64,000 bases of DNA, taken from Actinomycetota bacterium (lineage in GTDB: Bacteria; Actinomycetota; Thermoleophilia; Gaiellales; F1-60-MAGs149). The translations under genes and the position numbers were made by a program. How positions within the stretch are numbered: position 1 is the stretch's first letter; each line of letters begins with the position of its first letter. This document shows positions 28,874-36,199 of this stretch, piece by piece. The notes below the pieces were generated by a model. The model was not told where the DNA came from and made no database searches. It saw only the letters and a list, made by a program, of their open reading frames with translations. The stretch covers positions 124,001-188,000 of the forward strand of contig VGBM01000002.1 of assembly GCA_016870485.1 (NCBI GenBank), written 5' to 3'.

Positions 28874-29494
28874 ATGTCGGCCGGCGCCATTCTCCTGCTC
28901 GGCGGGCGCTCCGTGCGGATGGGCGCCCCGAAGGCCGGCCTCGACTGGCACGGGACGCCGCTGTCGGCCCACGTGGCGGGGATCCTCGCCGCCGCGATCG
29001 ACGGGCCCGTCGTCGCGGTCGCCCAGCCCGACGCGCCCGCCCCGGCGCTGCCGGCCGGCGTCGAGCTGGTGCGCGACGCAGTGCCCGACGAGGGCCCGCT
29101 GCGCGGGCTCGAGGCCGGGCTCGCGGCGCTCGAGGGGCGCACCGACCGCGCGTTCGCGGCATCCGTCGACCTGCCGCTCCTCGCCCCCGCACTCGTCCAG
29201 GGGCTGCTCGCCGCCCTCGACGATCCGGCGCCGGACGCGGCCGTCCCGGTCGTCGACGGCCGCCGCCAGCCCCTCGCCGCGGCCTACCGCGTGGCGGTCC
29301 TCCCCGCCCTGCGCGCACTGCTGGCGAAGGGCGAACGCAGCGCAACGGCCCTGACCGCGGCGGTGCCGGTGCGCCTCCTCGACGAGACCGCCCTGCGGGC
29401 GCTGCCCGGGATGGCCGCCGCCGATCCGGACCTGCGCTCGCTGGCGGGGGCGAACACGCCCGCGGAGTGGGAGCGCCTGGTCGCAGGTTCTTGA
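28874..29494 (+). CDS. mobA: Molybdenum cofactor guanylyltransferase
   Basis: This 206-residue protein attaches GMP to molybdopterin to form the bis-MGD cofactor. The nucleotidyltransferase signature LLLGGRSVRMGAPKAGLDW is at the N terminus, followed by DEGPLRGLEAGL and the metal-binding Asp in SVDLPLLAP. MobA and CofC/MocA-type cytidylyltransferases look alike; the short length and GRRQPLAAAYR favour MobA. No molybdoenzyme gene is in the window. Its stop codon lies inside the -35 region of the next operon. Confidence 0.8.
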   Translation: MSAGAILLLGGRSVRMGAPKAGLDWHGTPLSAHVAGILAAAIDGPVVAVAQPDAPAPALPAGVELVRDAVPDEGPLRGLEAGLAALEGRTDRAFAASVDLPLLAPALVQGLLAALDDPAPDAAVPVVDGRRQPLAAAYRVAVLPALRALLAKGERSATALTAAVPVRLLDETALRALPGMAAADPDLRSLAGANTPAEWERLVAGS

Positions 29495-29532
29495 CAGCGC
29501 ACAACGTCCATGGCATTTTCTTGCGTGCTCAA
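29491..29532 (+). promoter_or_regulatory. Promoter and candidate MarR operator of the dioxygenase-hydrolase-marR operon
   Basis: TTGACA at 29491-29496 and CATTTT at 29514-29519 are 17 bases apart, one of the few classical sigma-70-like promoters here. Two TTG-N-CAA dyads, TTGACAGCGCACAA (29491-29504) and TTGCGTGCTCAA (29521-29532), cover the -35 and the likely start of transcription. This suits repression by the MarR protein encoded at the end of the operon. The dyads are imperfect, and the regulator link is inferred. Confidence 0.5.
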
Positions 29533-29553
29533 TAACTCCGGACGAGGTGCGCG

Positions 29554-30477
29554 ATGCGGCTCGAGGCGCTCCACCACATCACGATGATCACCGCCGACGC
29601 GCGCGACAACGTGCGCTTCTACGCCGACGTGGTCGGCCTGCGGCTCGTGAAGAAGACGGTCAACTTCGACGACCCGCTCAGCTACCACCTCTACTACGGC
29701 GACGAGACGGGCGCGCCCGGCTCGATCCTGACCTGGTTCGAGGCCCCGGGGGCGCCCGCGGGGCGGGCCGGCGCGGGGATGATCCACCGCATCGACCTCG
29801 GCGTGCCGTCGGCCGCCGCGCTCGACTTCTGGGCGGAGCGCCTCGCGACGCACGGCGTCGATGCCGAGCGCACGGGCGACGTCCTCGCGTTCGCCGACCC
29901 CGACGGCCTCGCGCTGGCCCTCGTCGTGGCCGGCACCAACCCGCCTCTTGTCGCGCACCACCCCGACGTGCCCGCGGAGCATGCGATCACGGGCCTCGAG
30001 GCGGTTCGCGCCTACACGGCGGCCGACCCGGACGCCGTCGACCCGGTCCTGACCGACCTGCTCGGCTTCGCCTACGCCGGCGCGGGCGCCTACGACGCGA
30101 CCGGCGAAGAGCGCACGTTCCGGCTCGCATTCGACGCCGCGCCCCCCGCGCCGGGCCACAGCGGCGCCGGCACCGTCCACCACATCGCCTGGGCCTCGCG
30201 CGACGAGGACCACCTCGGCTGGCAGGACCGCATGGCCCGGGCGGGCGCGCGCGTCTCGCCCGTGATGGACCGCGACTACTTCCGCTCGATCTACTTCCGG
30301 GTGCCGGTGGGGCTCCTATTCGAGATCGCCACCCTCTCCCCCGGCTTCGCCGTCGACGAGGACCCGGAGCGGCTCGGCGAGGAGCTGCGCCTCCCCGCCA
30401 TGCACCAGCACCTGCGCGAGCACCTCGAGCGCTCCCTGACGCCGCTCGCGAACCCCCGCAGCGCCCTCGCCGGATGA
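29554..30477 (+). CDS. VOC-family ring-cleaving dioxygenase, MhqO-like
   Basis: This 307-residue protein consists of two vicinal-oxygen-chelate modules. Metal ligands are suggested by LEALHHITMI at the start, VHHIAWA in the second half and the Glu in LLFEIATLSPGF. This layout is that of the MhqO/MhqA dioxygenases, which cleave hydroquinone-type rings and detoxify quinones. It is the first gene of a tight operon: its TGA overlaps the hydrolase ATG. The operon matches the Bacillus mhq group of dioxygenase, hydrolase and MarR repressor. Confidence 0.85.
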   Translation: MRLEALHHITMITADARDNVRFYADVVGLRLVKKTVNFDDPLSYHLYYGDETGAPGSILTWFEAPGAPAGRAGAGMIHRIDLGVPSAAALDFWAERLATHGVDAERTGDVLAFADPDGLALALVVAGTNPPLVAHHPDVPAEHAITGLEAVRAYTAADPDAVDPVLTDLLGFAYAGAGAYDATGEERTFRLAFDAAPPAPGHSGAGTVHHIAWASRDEDHLGWQDRMARAGARVSPVMDRDYFRSIYFRVPVGLLFEIATLSPGFAVDEDPERLGEELRLPAMHQHLREHLERSLTPLANPRSALAG

Positions 30478-31127
30478 GCGGGCTCGAGTACCTCGAGCGG
30501 CCGGCCGCGGGCGAGCCCGTCGGCCTTTGGGTCCTCCACCACGGCCGCGGCGCCGACGCCCACGACCTGCTCCCCCTCGCGGACGTCCTCGACCCGGAGC
30601 GGCGCCTGCACGTCGTCGCCCCGCGCGGGCCGCTCGAGCTCGAGGGCTGGCCCGGACGCCACTGGTACGTCGTGCCGCGGGTCGGCTACCCCGACCCGGC
30701 GACGTTCCACGCGGCCTACACGGCCCTCGCCGCCTTCCACGACGCCACCGGGGAGCGCACCGGGCTCGGCCCCGGCCAGACGGTGCTCGGCGGCTTCTCC
30801 ATGGGCGCCGTCATGAGCTACGCCCTCGGACTCGGCCCCGACCGCCCCTCCCCCGCCGGGATCATGGCCCTCGCAGGCTTCCTCCCGACCGTCGACGGCT
30901 GGGACGCCGACCTGCGCAGCCGCTTCAGCCTGGACGCCTTCGTCTTCCACGGCCGCCAGGACCCGGTGATGACGGTCGAGTTCGCCCGCGCGGCGACCGC
31001 CGAGCTCGAGGCCGGCGGCCTCCTGGTCGAGTACCACGAAACGGACGCCGGCCACGCGATCGACCCCGCGATCGTGCCGGCTGCGCAGGCGTGGCTCGAG
31101 CGCCTGGCCGGGACGTTCCCGCCGTGA
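30474..31127 (+). CDS. Alpha/beta hydrolase, phospholipase/carboxylesterase (MhqD-like)
   Basis: This 217-residue serine hydrolase has the nucleophile elbow GGFSMGAVMSY, a catalytic Asp in FVFHGRQDPVM and a catalytic His in YHETDAGHAI. It resembles the MhqD/YodD carboxylesterases linked to quinone stress. ATG 30474 overlaps the stop of the dioxygenase gene (ATGA), and its own TGA overlaps the GTG of the MarR gene, so the three proteins are translationally coupled. Confidence 0.85.
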   Translation: MSGLEYLERPAAGEPVGLWVLHHGRGADAHDLLPLADVLDPERRLHVVAPRGPLELEGWPGRHWYVVPRVGYPDPATFHAAYTALAAFHDATGERTGLGPGQTVLGGFSMGAVMSYALGLGPDRPSPAGIMALAGFLPTVDGWDADLRSRFSLDAFVFHGRQDPVMTVEFARAATAELEAGGLLVEYHETDAGHAIDPAIVPAAQAWLERLAGTFPP

Positions 31128-31567
31128 GCGGCTGGGGCGACCTCGACGCGGATCGCCAGCAGGCCTGGTACGGGTTCCTGCGCACCCACGCCGACGTCGT
31201 GCGCGCCCTCGACCGCGAGCTGCAGGCGGCGTGCGGGATCTCCTTCGGCGACTACGACGTCCTCGTGACGCTCGCCAACGGCCCCGCCGAGGGCCTGCGG
31301 ATGGGCCAGCTCGCCGAGGCGATCGTGCTGTCGCCGAGCGGCGTCACGCGCGTCGTGACCCGGCTCGAGCGGGCCGGCCTCGTGGAGCGCCGCGCCGAGA
31401 ACCAGCGCATCGTGCGCGCCGTCCTGACCGCGCAGGGCCGGGCCCGCCTCGAGGCGGCGGCTCCGGTCCACCTCGGCGGGATCCAGCGGCGCTTCCTCGC
31501 GCCGCTCGGCGACGGCGCGCCGGACCTCGCCGCGGCCTGGCGGCGGATCGGCGACGCGGCGGACTAG
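31124..31567 (+). CDS. MarR family transcriptional regulator
   Basis: This 147-residue protein has a MarR winged helix: MGQLAEAIVLSPSGVTRVVTRLERAGLVERR (recognition helix in SPSGVTRVVTRL) and a wing with NQRIVRAVLTAQGRARL. It starts at GTG 31124 inside the stop of the hydrolase gene. By its operon partners it is a candidate MhqR-type repressor that senses electrophilic quinones. It probably acts at the dyads before the first gene, giving an autoregulated stress operon. It shares a CTAG stop overlap with the threonine aldolase gene. Confidence 0.85.
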   Translation: MSGWGDLDADRQQAWYGFLRTHADVVRALDRELQAACGISFGDYDVLVTLANGPAEGLRMGQLAEAIVLSPSGVTRVVTRLERAGLVERRAENQRIVRAVLTAQGRARLEAAAPVHLGGIQRRFLAPLGDGAPDLAAAWRRIGDAAD

Positions 31568-32574
31568 GCCCCGGCCGCGCAGCCGAGGAGCGCGTCGACC
31601 TCGTCCGGGGCCGTGGCCCATGAGCACATCAGCCGGAAGCGGCCCGGTCGGGTCTGCCACTCGTGGAACGCGTAGCGCGCGGCGAGCCGCGCGTGCACGT
31701 CGGGGGCGAGCCGGACGAAGACGTGGTTGCCGACCACGGGCAGGGCGACCTCCGCCCCGTCCACGCCGGCGAGACCGTCGGCGAGGCGGCGCGCCATCGC
31801 GTTGGCGTGGCGGGCGTTGTCGAGCCAGAGGTCGCCGGTGAGCAGCGCATCGATCTGGGCCCCGAGCAGGCGGCCCTTCGAGACCAGCTGCATGCCGCGC
31901 TTGACGGTGTACGAGAGCCGCTCGCCGAGCGCGGGATCCGGCATCACGATCGCCTCGGCCTGGAGCGCGCCGTTCTTCGTGAATCCGAATGAGACGAGGT
32001 CGACGCCGGCCAGGAGCTCCCCGACGGGGACGTCGAGGCCGGCCACCGCGTTGGCGATGCGCGCGCCGTCGACGTGCAGGAGCATCCCGTGGCGGTGCGC
32101 CTCCTCGGCGAGGGCGCGCACCTCGGCGACGTCGTAGGCGAGGCCGAGCTCGGTGGTCTGCGTGATCGAGACGGCGCGCGGCTGCGGCGAGTGCTCGTCG
32201 CCGATCACCGCGGCGGCGTGCGCCACGTGCTCGGGGCGCAGCTTGCCGTCGTCGGTGGGCACCCCGATCAGGGTCAGGCCGTAGGCGGCCGGCGCGGTGC
32301 TCTCGTCGTTGAGGAGGTGCGCGGTGTCGGCGCAGACGACGGCGTCCCACGGGCGCAGGACGTGCGCGAGGCCGAGCACGTTGGCGGCGGTGCCGGTGGC
32401 GACCAGCTGCACCGCCGCATCGGCTGCCACCAGCTCGCGCAGCCGCGCGATCGCCTGCGCGGTCGCGGGGTCGTCGCCGTAGGCGTGCACGGTGCCCGCG
32501 TTGGCCAGGGCGAGCGCCTCGAGGACGCGGGGATGCGCGCCGGCGCTGTTGTCGGAGGCGAAGGAGAAGTCCAC
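31564..32574 (-). CDS. Low-specificity L-threonine aldolase-like PLP enzyme
   Basis: This 336-residue fold-type I PLP protein has VQLVATGTAANVLGL, the cofactor Asp in LLHVDGARIANAV and the Schiff-base Lys in SFGFTKNGAL, the Pseudomonas-like threonine aldolase version. It would split threonine, allo-threonine or phenylserine to glycine and an aldehyde. GTG 32574 is chosen because a TACCCT box lies seven bases before it and the residues beyond it belong to an antisense fragment. Glycine formation fits the one-carbon metabolism of the region. Confidence 0.8.
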   Translation of the reverse strand: MDFSFASDNSAGAHPRVLEALALANAGTVHAYGDDPATAQAIARLRELVAADAAVQLVATGTAANVLGLAHVLRPWDAVVCADTAHLLNDESTAPAAYGLTLIGVPTDDGKLRPEHVAHAAAVIGDEHSPQPRAVSITQTTELGLAYDVAEVRALAEEAHRHGMLLHVDGARIANAVAGLDVPVGELLAGVDLVSFGFTKNGALQAEAIVMPDPALGERLSYTVKRGMQLVSKGRLLGAQIDALLTGDLWLDNARHANAMARRLADGLAGVDGAEVALPVVGNHVFVRLAPDVHARLAARYAFHEWQTRPGRFRLMCSWATAPDEVDALLGCAAGA

Positions 32575-32581
32575 GGCGGTC

Positions 32582-32587
32582 AGGGTA
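32582..32587 (-). promoter_or_regulatory. Leaderless -10 element (TACCCT)
   Basis: TACCCT on the minus strand, seven bases before GTG 32574 of the threonine aldolase gene. Confidence 0.5.
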
Positions 32588-32608
32588 GCGCCCTCGCGGT
32601 TGCGGGCC

Positions 32609-32845
32609 GTGGGCCCGGTCGACCCGGCCGAGGTCCACGCGGCGGAGGCGCTCCACGACCGGCTCGTCCAGCGGGCGCTCGCGATGGAGGGCACGTGCTC
32701 AGGCGAGCACGGCGTCGGCTACGGCAAGTCCGGCTACCTCGAGGCCGAGCACGGCCCGGCCGCGCTCGGGATGATGCGCGCCGTCAAGGCGGCGATCGAC
32801 CCGCTCGACCTGATGAACCCGGGCAAGGTGCTGCCCGCGCCGTGA
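32609..32845 (+). pseudogene. C-terminal remnant of an FAD-linked oxidase (GlcD/D-lactate dehydrogenase family)
   Basis: About 78 codons encode only the last part of a GlcD/D-lactate-dehydrogenase-like flavoprotein: ALHDRLVQRALAMEGTCSGEHGVGYGK, with the conserved GEHGVG-GK, then MRAVKAAIDPLDLMNPGKVLP, the family's terminal signature. The FAD-binding and catalytic domains, some 350 residues, are absent. The region just upstream is the start of the divergent threonine aldolase gene. It is therefore a deletion remnant rather than a complete gene. Confidence 0.75.
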
Positions 32846-32850
32846 GGCCC

Positions 32851-33531
32851 TCAGGGGTCGGGCACGAGGTAGCGCGCCGCCGCGGCCGCCACGACCCCCC
32901 AGGCGGCCCCGTCGACCTCGAGGCCCGTCGCCGATGCCGCCCGCCAGCTCATCGCGAGCGCCGCGGCCGAGACCCGCTCCACCGCGTCCTCGGACCCCGC
33001 GTCGAGCCGCACGAGCACGAGCCCGTCGGGAGCCTGCGCGGCGGCCGCCGTCGGCACGGCCCCCGCAGCGACGTCGAGGAGTGCGCCGTCGGCGCCGACG
33101 CCGAGGCCGTCCTCCGCCCGGCCCGCGACGATCGGGCAGGCGGCCACCGCGACCCCGGGCGGTCGGGCGCGCAGGAGCACCCCGGCGAGCGCCGCGGGGC
33201 AGCCCGCACCCGGCAGGGCGATCAGCCCCCGGTCGGACCGGCCGCCGAGCCAGGCCAGCCCGACGGGCACCCGCAGGAGGAGCGCGCGGTCGGCCGGGTC
33301 GGCGAGCCGCGGCGGGTCGCCCGCCTCGATCGCCAACCCGATGCGTCCGGTGGGCACCGCGGCGAGGCCCTCTGCGGCGAGGGCGACGCCGCCCCCGACG
33401 TGGACCTCGGCCCGTGCCGCCGCCTCGCCCGCGACCCGGGCCTCGCCGGAGGAGGCGCCGGACGCGACGAAGGCGCGTGCCACCTCGATCGCGATCTCGC
33501 CGACCGCGACCCGTTCGCGCCCCGCGCTCAT
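32851..33531 (-). CDS. Protein of unknown function, last gene of a four-gene operon
   Basis: This 226-residue, Ala-rich protein is not clearly recognised. Its N-terminal pattern (VAVGEIAIEVARAFVASGASSGEARVAGEAAARAE) recalls DUF3726 proteins, and more weakly the start of the malate/L-lactate dehydrogenase family COG2055; neither is certain. The ATG at 33531 overlaps the stop of the dipeptidase-like gene (ATGA). Close packing with that gene, the 566-residue protein and an aldehyde dehydrogenase suggests a shared pathway. Confidence 0.55.
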   Translation of the reverse strand: MSAGRERVAVGEIAIEVARAFVASGASSGEARVAGEAAARAEVHVGGGVALAAEGLAAVPTGRIGLAIEAGDPPRLADPADRALLLRVPVGLAWLGGRSDRGLIALPGAGCPAALAGVLLRARPPGVAVAACPIVAGRAEDGLGVGADGALLDVAAGAVPTAAAAQAPDGLVLVRLDAGSEDAVERVSAAALAMSWRAASATGLEVDGAAWGVVAAAAARYLVPDP

Positions 33532-34496
33532 GCGGGCAAAAGCACCTCGTCGAGGAGGCGCAGCCAGTTGCCGCCCATCACGCGGTCCGCCGACGCCGCG
33601 TCGAAGCCGACGGCCTCGAGCCCGGCCCGCAGCGCGGGCATGTCGGCCGGGCCCTGGAACCAGGCCGGCCACGCGGGCCAGCGCGGCATTTCCTCGCCGG
33701 GCTCGGGGGTGCGGCGCCCGCTGCGCAGGTAGAGCAGGTAGTCGTTGCCCCAGCCGCGCGTGCAGTCCGTGCCGACAGCGACGTGCTCGGCCCCGACCCG
33801 CTCGACGAGGTCGGCGACCATCGCGCAGAAGCGGTCCGGCGTCGGGTCCGCACCCGCGACCGCCGGATACAGGCAGACGCCGATCACGCCGCCGCGCTCC
33901 GCGACGGCCCCGATCACGTCGTCGGGCTTGTTGCGCGGCACGTCGACGAAGGAGCGCGGGTTCGCGTGCGTGACCGCCACGGGCCGCGCGGAGGCGTCGA
34001 CCGTCTCGCGGCACGTGCGGTCGCCGACGTGCGAGAGGTCGACGAGCATCCCGACGGCGTTCATGCGGGCGATGACCCGCGCGCCGAAGCCCGTCAGGCC
34101 CTCGTCCACCGCGTCGTAGCAGGCGCCGCCGACCGCGTTCCGGCGGTTGTAGGTGAGCTGCGCGATGCGCACCCCCTCGGCGTGGAAGGCGTCGACGAGG
34201 TCGACGTCGTGCTCGAAGGGCGAGGCGTTCTGGAAGCCGGGCAGGATCGCGGTGCGGCCCTCCGCGCGCGCCTGCGCGATGTCCGCCGTGCCCGCGGCGA
34301 CGAGGGCGAGGTCCGCGTTGGCCACCACGACCTCGCGCAGCGCGGCGATCTGGCGGCGGGTCTCGTCGGCGCCCTCCCAGACGGCGCAGGTGGCGTTGAC
34401 GGCGTCGATCCCGCCGGCCCGGCACTCGAGCAGGATCTCGCGCGACCAGTCGTTGATCTGCAGGCCGTCGACGACGGGCCCGGTCGCAGGCGTCAC
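33528..34496 (-). CDS. Membrane dipeptidase (peptidase M19) family protein lacking the first zinc motif
   Basis: This 322-residue protein has the M19 barrel pattern: ILPGFQNASPFEHD, QLTYNRRNAVGGACYD, GMLVDLSHVGDRTC with a metal His, VAVTHANPRSF with another, and VGTDCTRGWGND. The usual N-terminal HxD zinc ligands are replaced by VVDGLQINDWS, a variant I recall in a subgroup of the family. It may hydrolyse an amide other than a dipeptide. GTG 34496 lies two bases after the stop of the 566-residue gene. Confidence 0.75.
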   Translation of the reverse strand: MTPATGPVVDGLQINDWSREILLECRAGGIDAVNATCAVWEGADETRRQIAALREVVVANADLALVAAGTADIAQARAEGRTAILPGFQNASPFEHDVDLVDAFHAEGVRIAQLTYNRRNAVGGACYDAVDEGLTGFGARVIARMNAVGMLVDLSHVGDRTCRETVDASARPVAVTHANPRSFVDVPRNKPDDVIGAVAERGGVIGVCLYPAVAGADPTPDRFCAMVADLVERVGAEHVAVGTDCTRGWGNDYLLYLRSGRRTPEPGEEMPRWPAWPAWFQGPADMPALRAGLEAVGFDAASADRVMGGNWLRLLDEVLLPA

Positions 34497-34498
34497 GC

Positions 34499-36199
34499 CT
34501 ACGCCGCCGGCCGCGGTGCGAACAGCCAGTCGTCGTCGACACCGGCCGCGACGTCCTCGGCGCGCGGCGCGCCGCCGTAGAGGGTGACGCGCAGCCAGTC
34601 GGTCGACTGCGGATCGAAGTTGTCCATGCCGTAGCAGGCGAGCTGGAAGCGCTGCAGGTTGAGCGGGACGAAGCGCGTCGAGAGCGGGTTGAGGCGCGCC
34701 TCGGCGTAGGCGTAGCCCGCGAGGCCCTCGACCCGCTCCACGGTCCCGATCCGCCACGGCCGCTCGACGAGGAAGTCGCCGACGGGCCGGTCCGGGTCGC
34801 AGGCGCGCAGGTCGTCGCGCAGGTCGGCGACGGCGCGCGCGACGCCGATCGGCATCTGCACGTCCTCCCCGGGCTCGCCCGTGCGGGCGCGGCGCGGCTC
34901 CTGGCTGTCCTCCGAGTAGAACCAGAACATCCCCGTCTCCGCGGGGTCCGCGAAGTCGAACGCGTCGATCCAGGCGTAGTCGGCCTCGATTCGCGCGAGC
35001 AGCTCCCCGCAGGTGCGCGCGGGGTCGAGCGCGAGCCGCTCGTCGACCGGCAGGAGCGCGTCCAGGGCGTCGTCGAGGGCGTCGTCGAGCTCGACGAGGA
35101 TCGAGTCCACGACCTGGCGCACCTCGACCCCCTCCGCGGCGGCCCGCTCGTGCAGGTCCTGGAAGGGAGCCGTGGGCGAGTCCTCCGCCGCGAGCGTCCG
35201 CGCCCGCGCGAGCACCGGCTCGAGCCCGGCCGCGAGCTCGGGCCCCGTCCGGTACGGCGCCGTCTCGAGCTGGGTCTGCTCGGCGAGGTAGCGGTGGGTG
35301 CGCTCCAGCAGCCCGACGACGCGCTCCAGGTCGCCGGCGGCGGGCCCGCGCCGCAGCGCGTGGGCGAGGGCGAGCTCGCGGCGCAGGACCCAGGCGTGCA
35401 TCACGCGCGGGTGCACGATCACGTACGGCACCATCCCGAGCCCCGTCGCGTTGCCGATGCCGAAGTGGCGCCGCCACGCACCGGCAAGCGGCACCGCGCG
35501 CTCGGAGCGCGCGCGTGCGCAGTGCTCGACGAGCTGCAGCGAGGTCTCGCGCAGAAGCCACGCGCACAGCATCTGCGCCCGGTAGGGCAGCCGCAGCGGG
35601 TGGTCCTCGGCGATGCCGTCGTAGTCGGAGAGGCCCCACTTGCCGTTGGCGTAGAAGGCGGTCGAACGGATCAGGTACGCGGCGTCGCCGACGCGGTCGG
35701 GCTCGGGCTGGAGGCCCTCGGCGAGCCGGCCGACCACGTAGTCGAAGTAGCGGGCGCTGCGGTTCGCGCGGCCCCAGATGAGGGTGCCGGCCGGGGCGCG
35801 CCCGTCCTCCTGCCGGGGCACGTTGGCCGCGAGCTCGGCGCGGCGGGCGGCGTCGATCGGCCCGGCGACCAGCGCGATCGCCGCGTCCCAACGCGTGGCG
35901 ACGACGCGGTCGTCGCGGTCCTCCTCCGCGATCACGTCGGAGAAGACGATCGCCCGGCAGACCACGCCGCCCATCTCGATCCGGTGGATGATCGTGCCGC
36001 GCCCGTCGGCGTCGAGCTCGGAGACCTCCGTCTCCACCGTCCAGCGCTCGCGCGCCGCGGTGCGCAGGAGCGAGCGCGAGAAGGCGTGGCGGGTGCGGCG
36101 GATCGTGCCGAGCTCGCGCGGGTCGAGCGCCACCGCGGGCGGGCGCAGGTGCGGGAGGAGCGCGGCGAGCGCTGCGGGGTCCGGGACGACGGCGCTCAC
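34499..36199 (-). CDS. Conserved-looking 566-residue protein of unknown function
   Basis: I do not recognise a characterised family. The protein is soluble, with no signal peptide or membrane segment. Distinctive stretches include FYANGKWGLSDYDGIAEDHPL, the Gly-rich FGIGNATGLGMVPYVIVHP at about residue 250, an acidic run VELDDALDDALDALL, and EARLNPLSTRFVPLNLQRFQ near the end. The GTG at 36199 overlaps the stop of the aldehyde dehydrogenase gene (GTGA), so expression is coupled. Operon partners (aldehyde dehydrogenase, M19-type amidohydrolase, small unknown protein) suggest a catabolic enzyme. Confidence 0.7.
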   Translation of the reverse strand: MSAVVPDPAALAALLPHLRPPAVALDPRELGTIRRTRHAFSRSLLRTAARERWTVETEVSELDADGRGTIIHRIEMGGVVCRAIVFSDVIAEEDRDDRVVATRWDAAIALVAGPIDAARRAELAANVPRQEDGRAPAGTLIWGRANRSARYFDYVVGRLAEGLQPEPDRVGDAAYLIRSTAFYANGKWGLSDYDGIAEDHPLRLPYRAQMLCAWLLRETSLQLVEHCARARSERAVPLAGAWRRHFGIGNATGLGMVPYVIVHPRVMHAWVLRRELALAHALRRGPAAGDLERVVGLLERTHRYLAEQTQLETAPYRTGPELAAGLEPVLARARTLAAEDSPTAPFQDLHERAAAEGVEVRQVVDSILVELDDALDDALDALLPVDERLALDPARTCGELLARIEADYAWIDAFDFADPAETGMFWFYSEDSQEPRRARTGEPGEDVQMPIGVARAVADLRDDLRACDPDRPVGDFLVERPWRIGTVERVEGLAGYAYAEARLNPLSTRFVPLNLQRFQLACYGMDNFDPQSTDWLRVTLYGGAPRAEDVAAGVDDDWLFAPRPAA

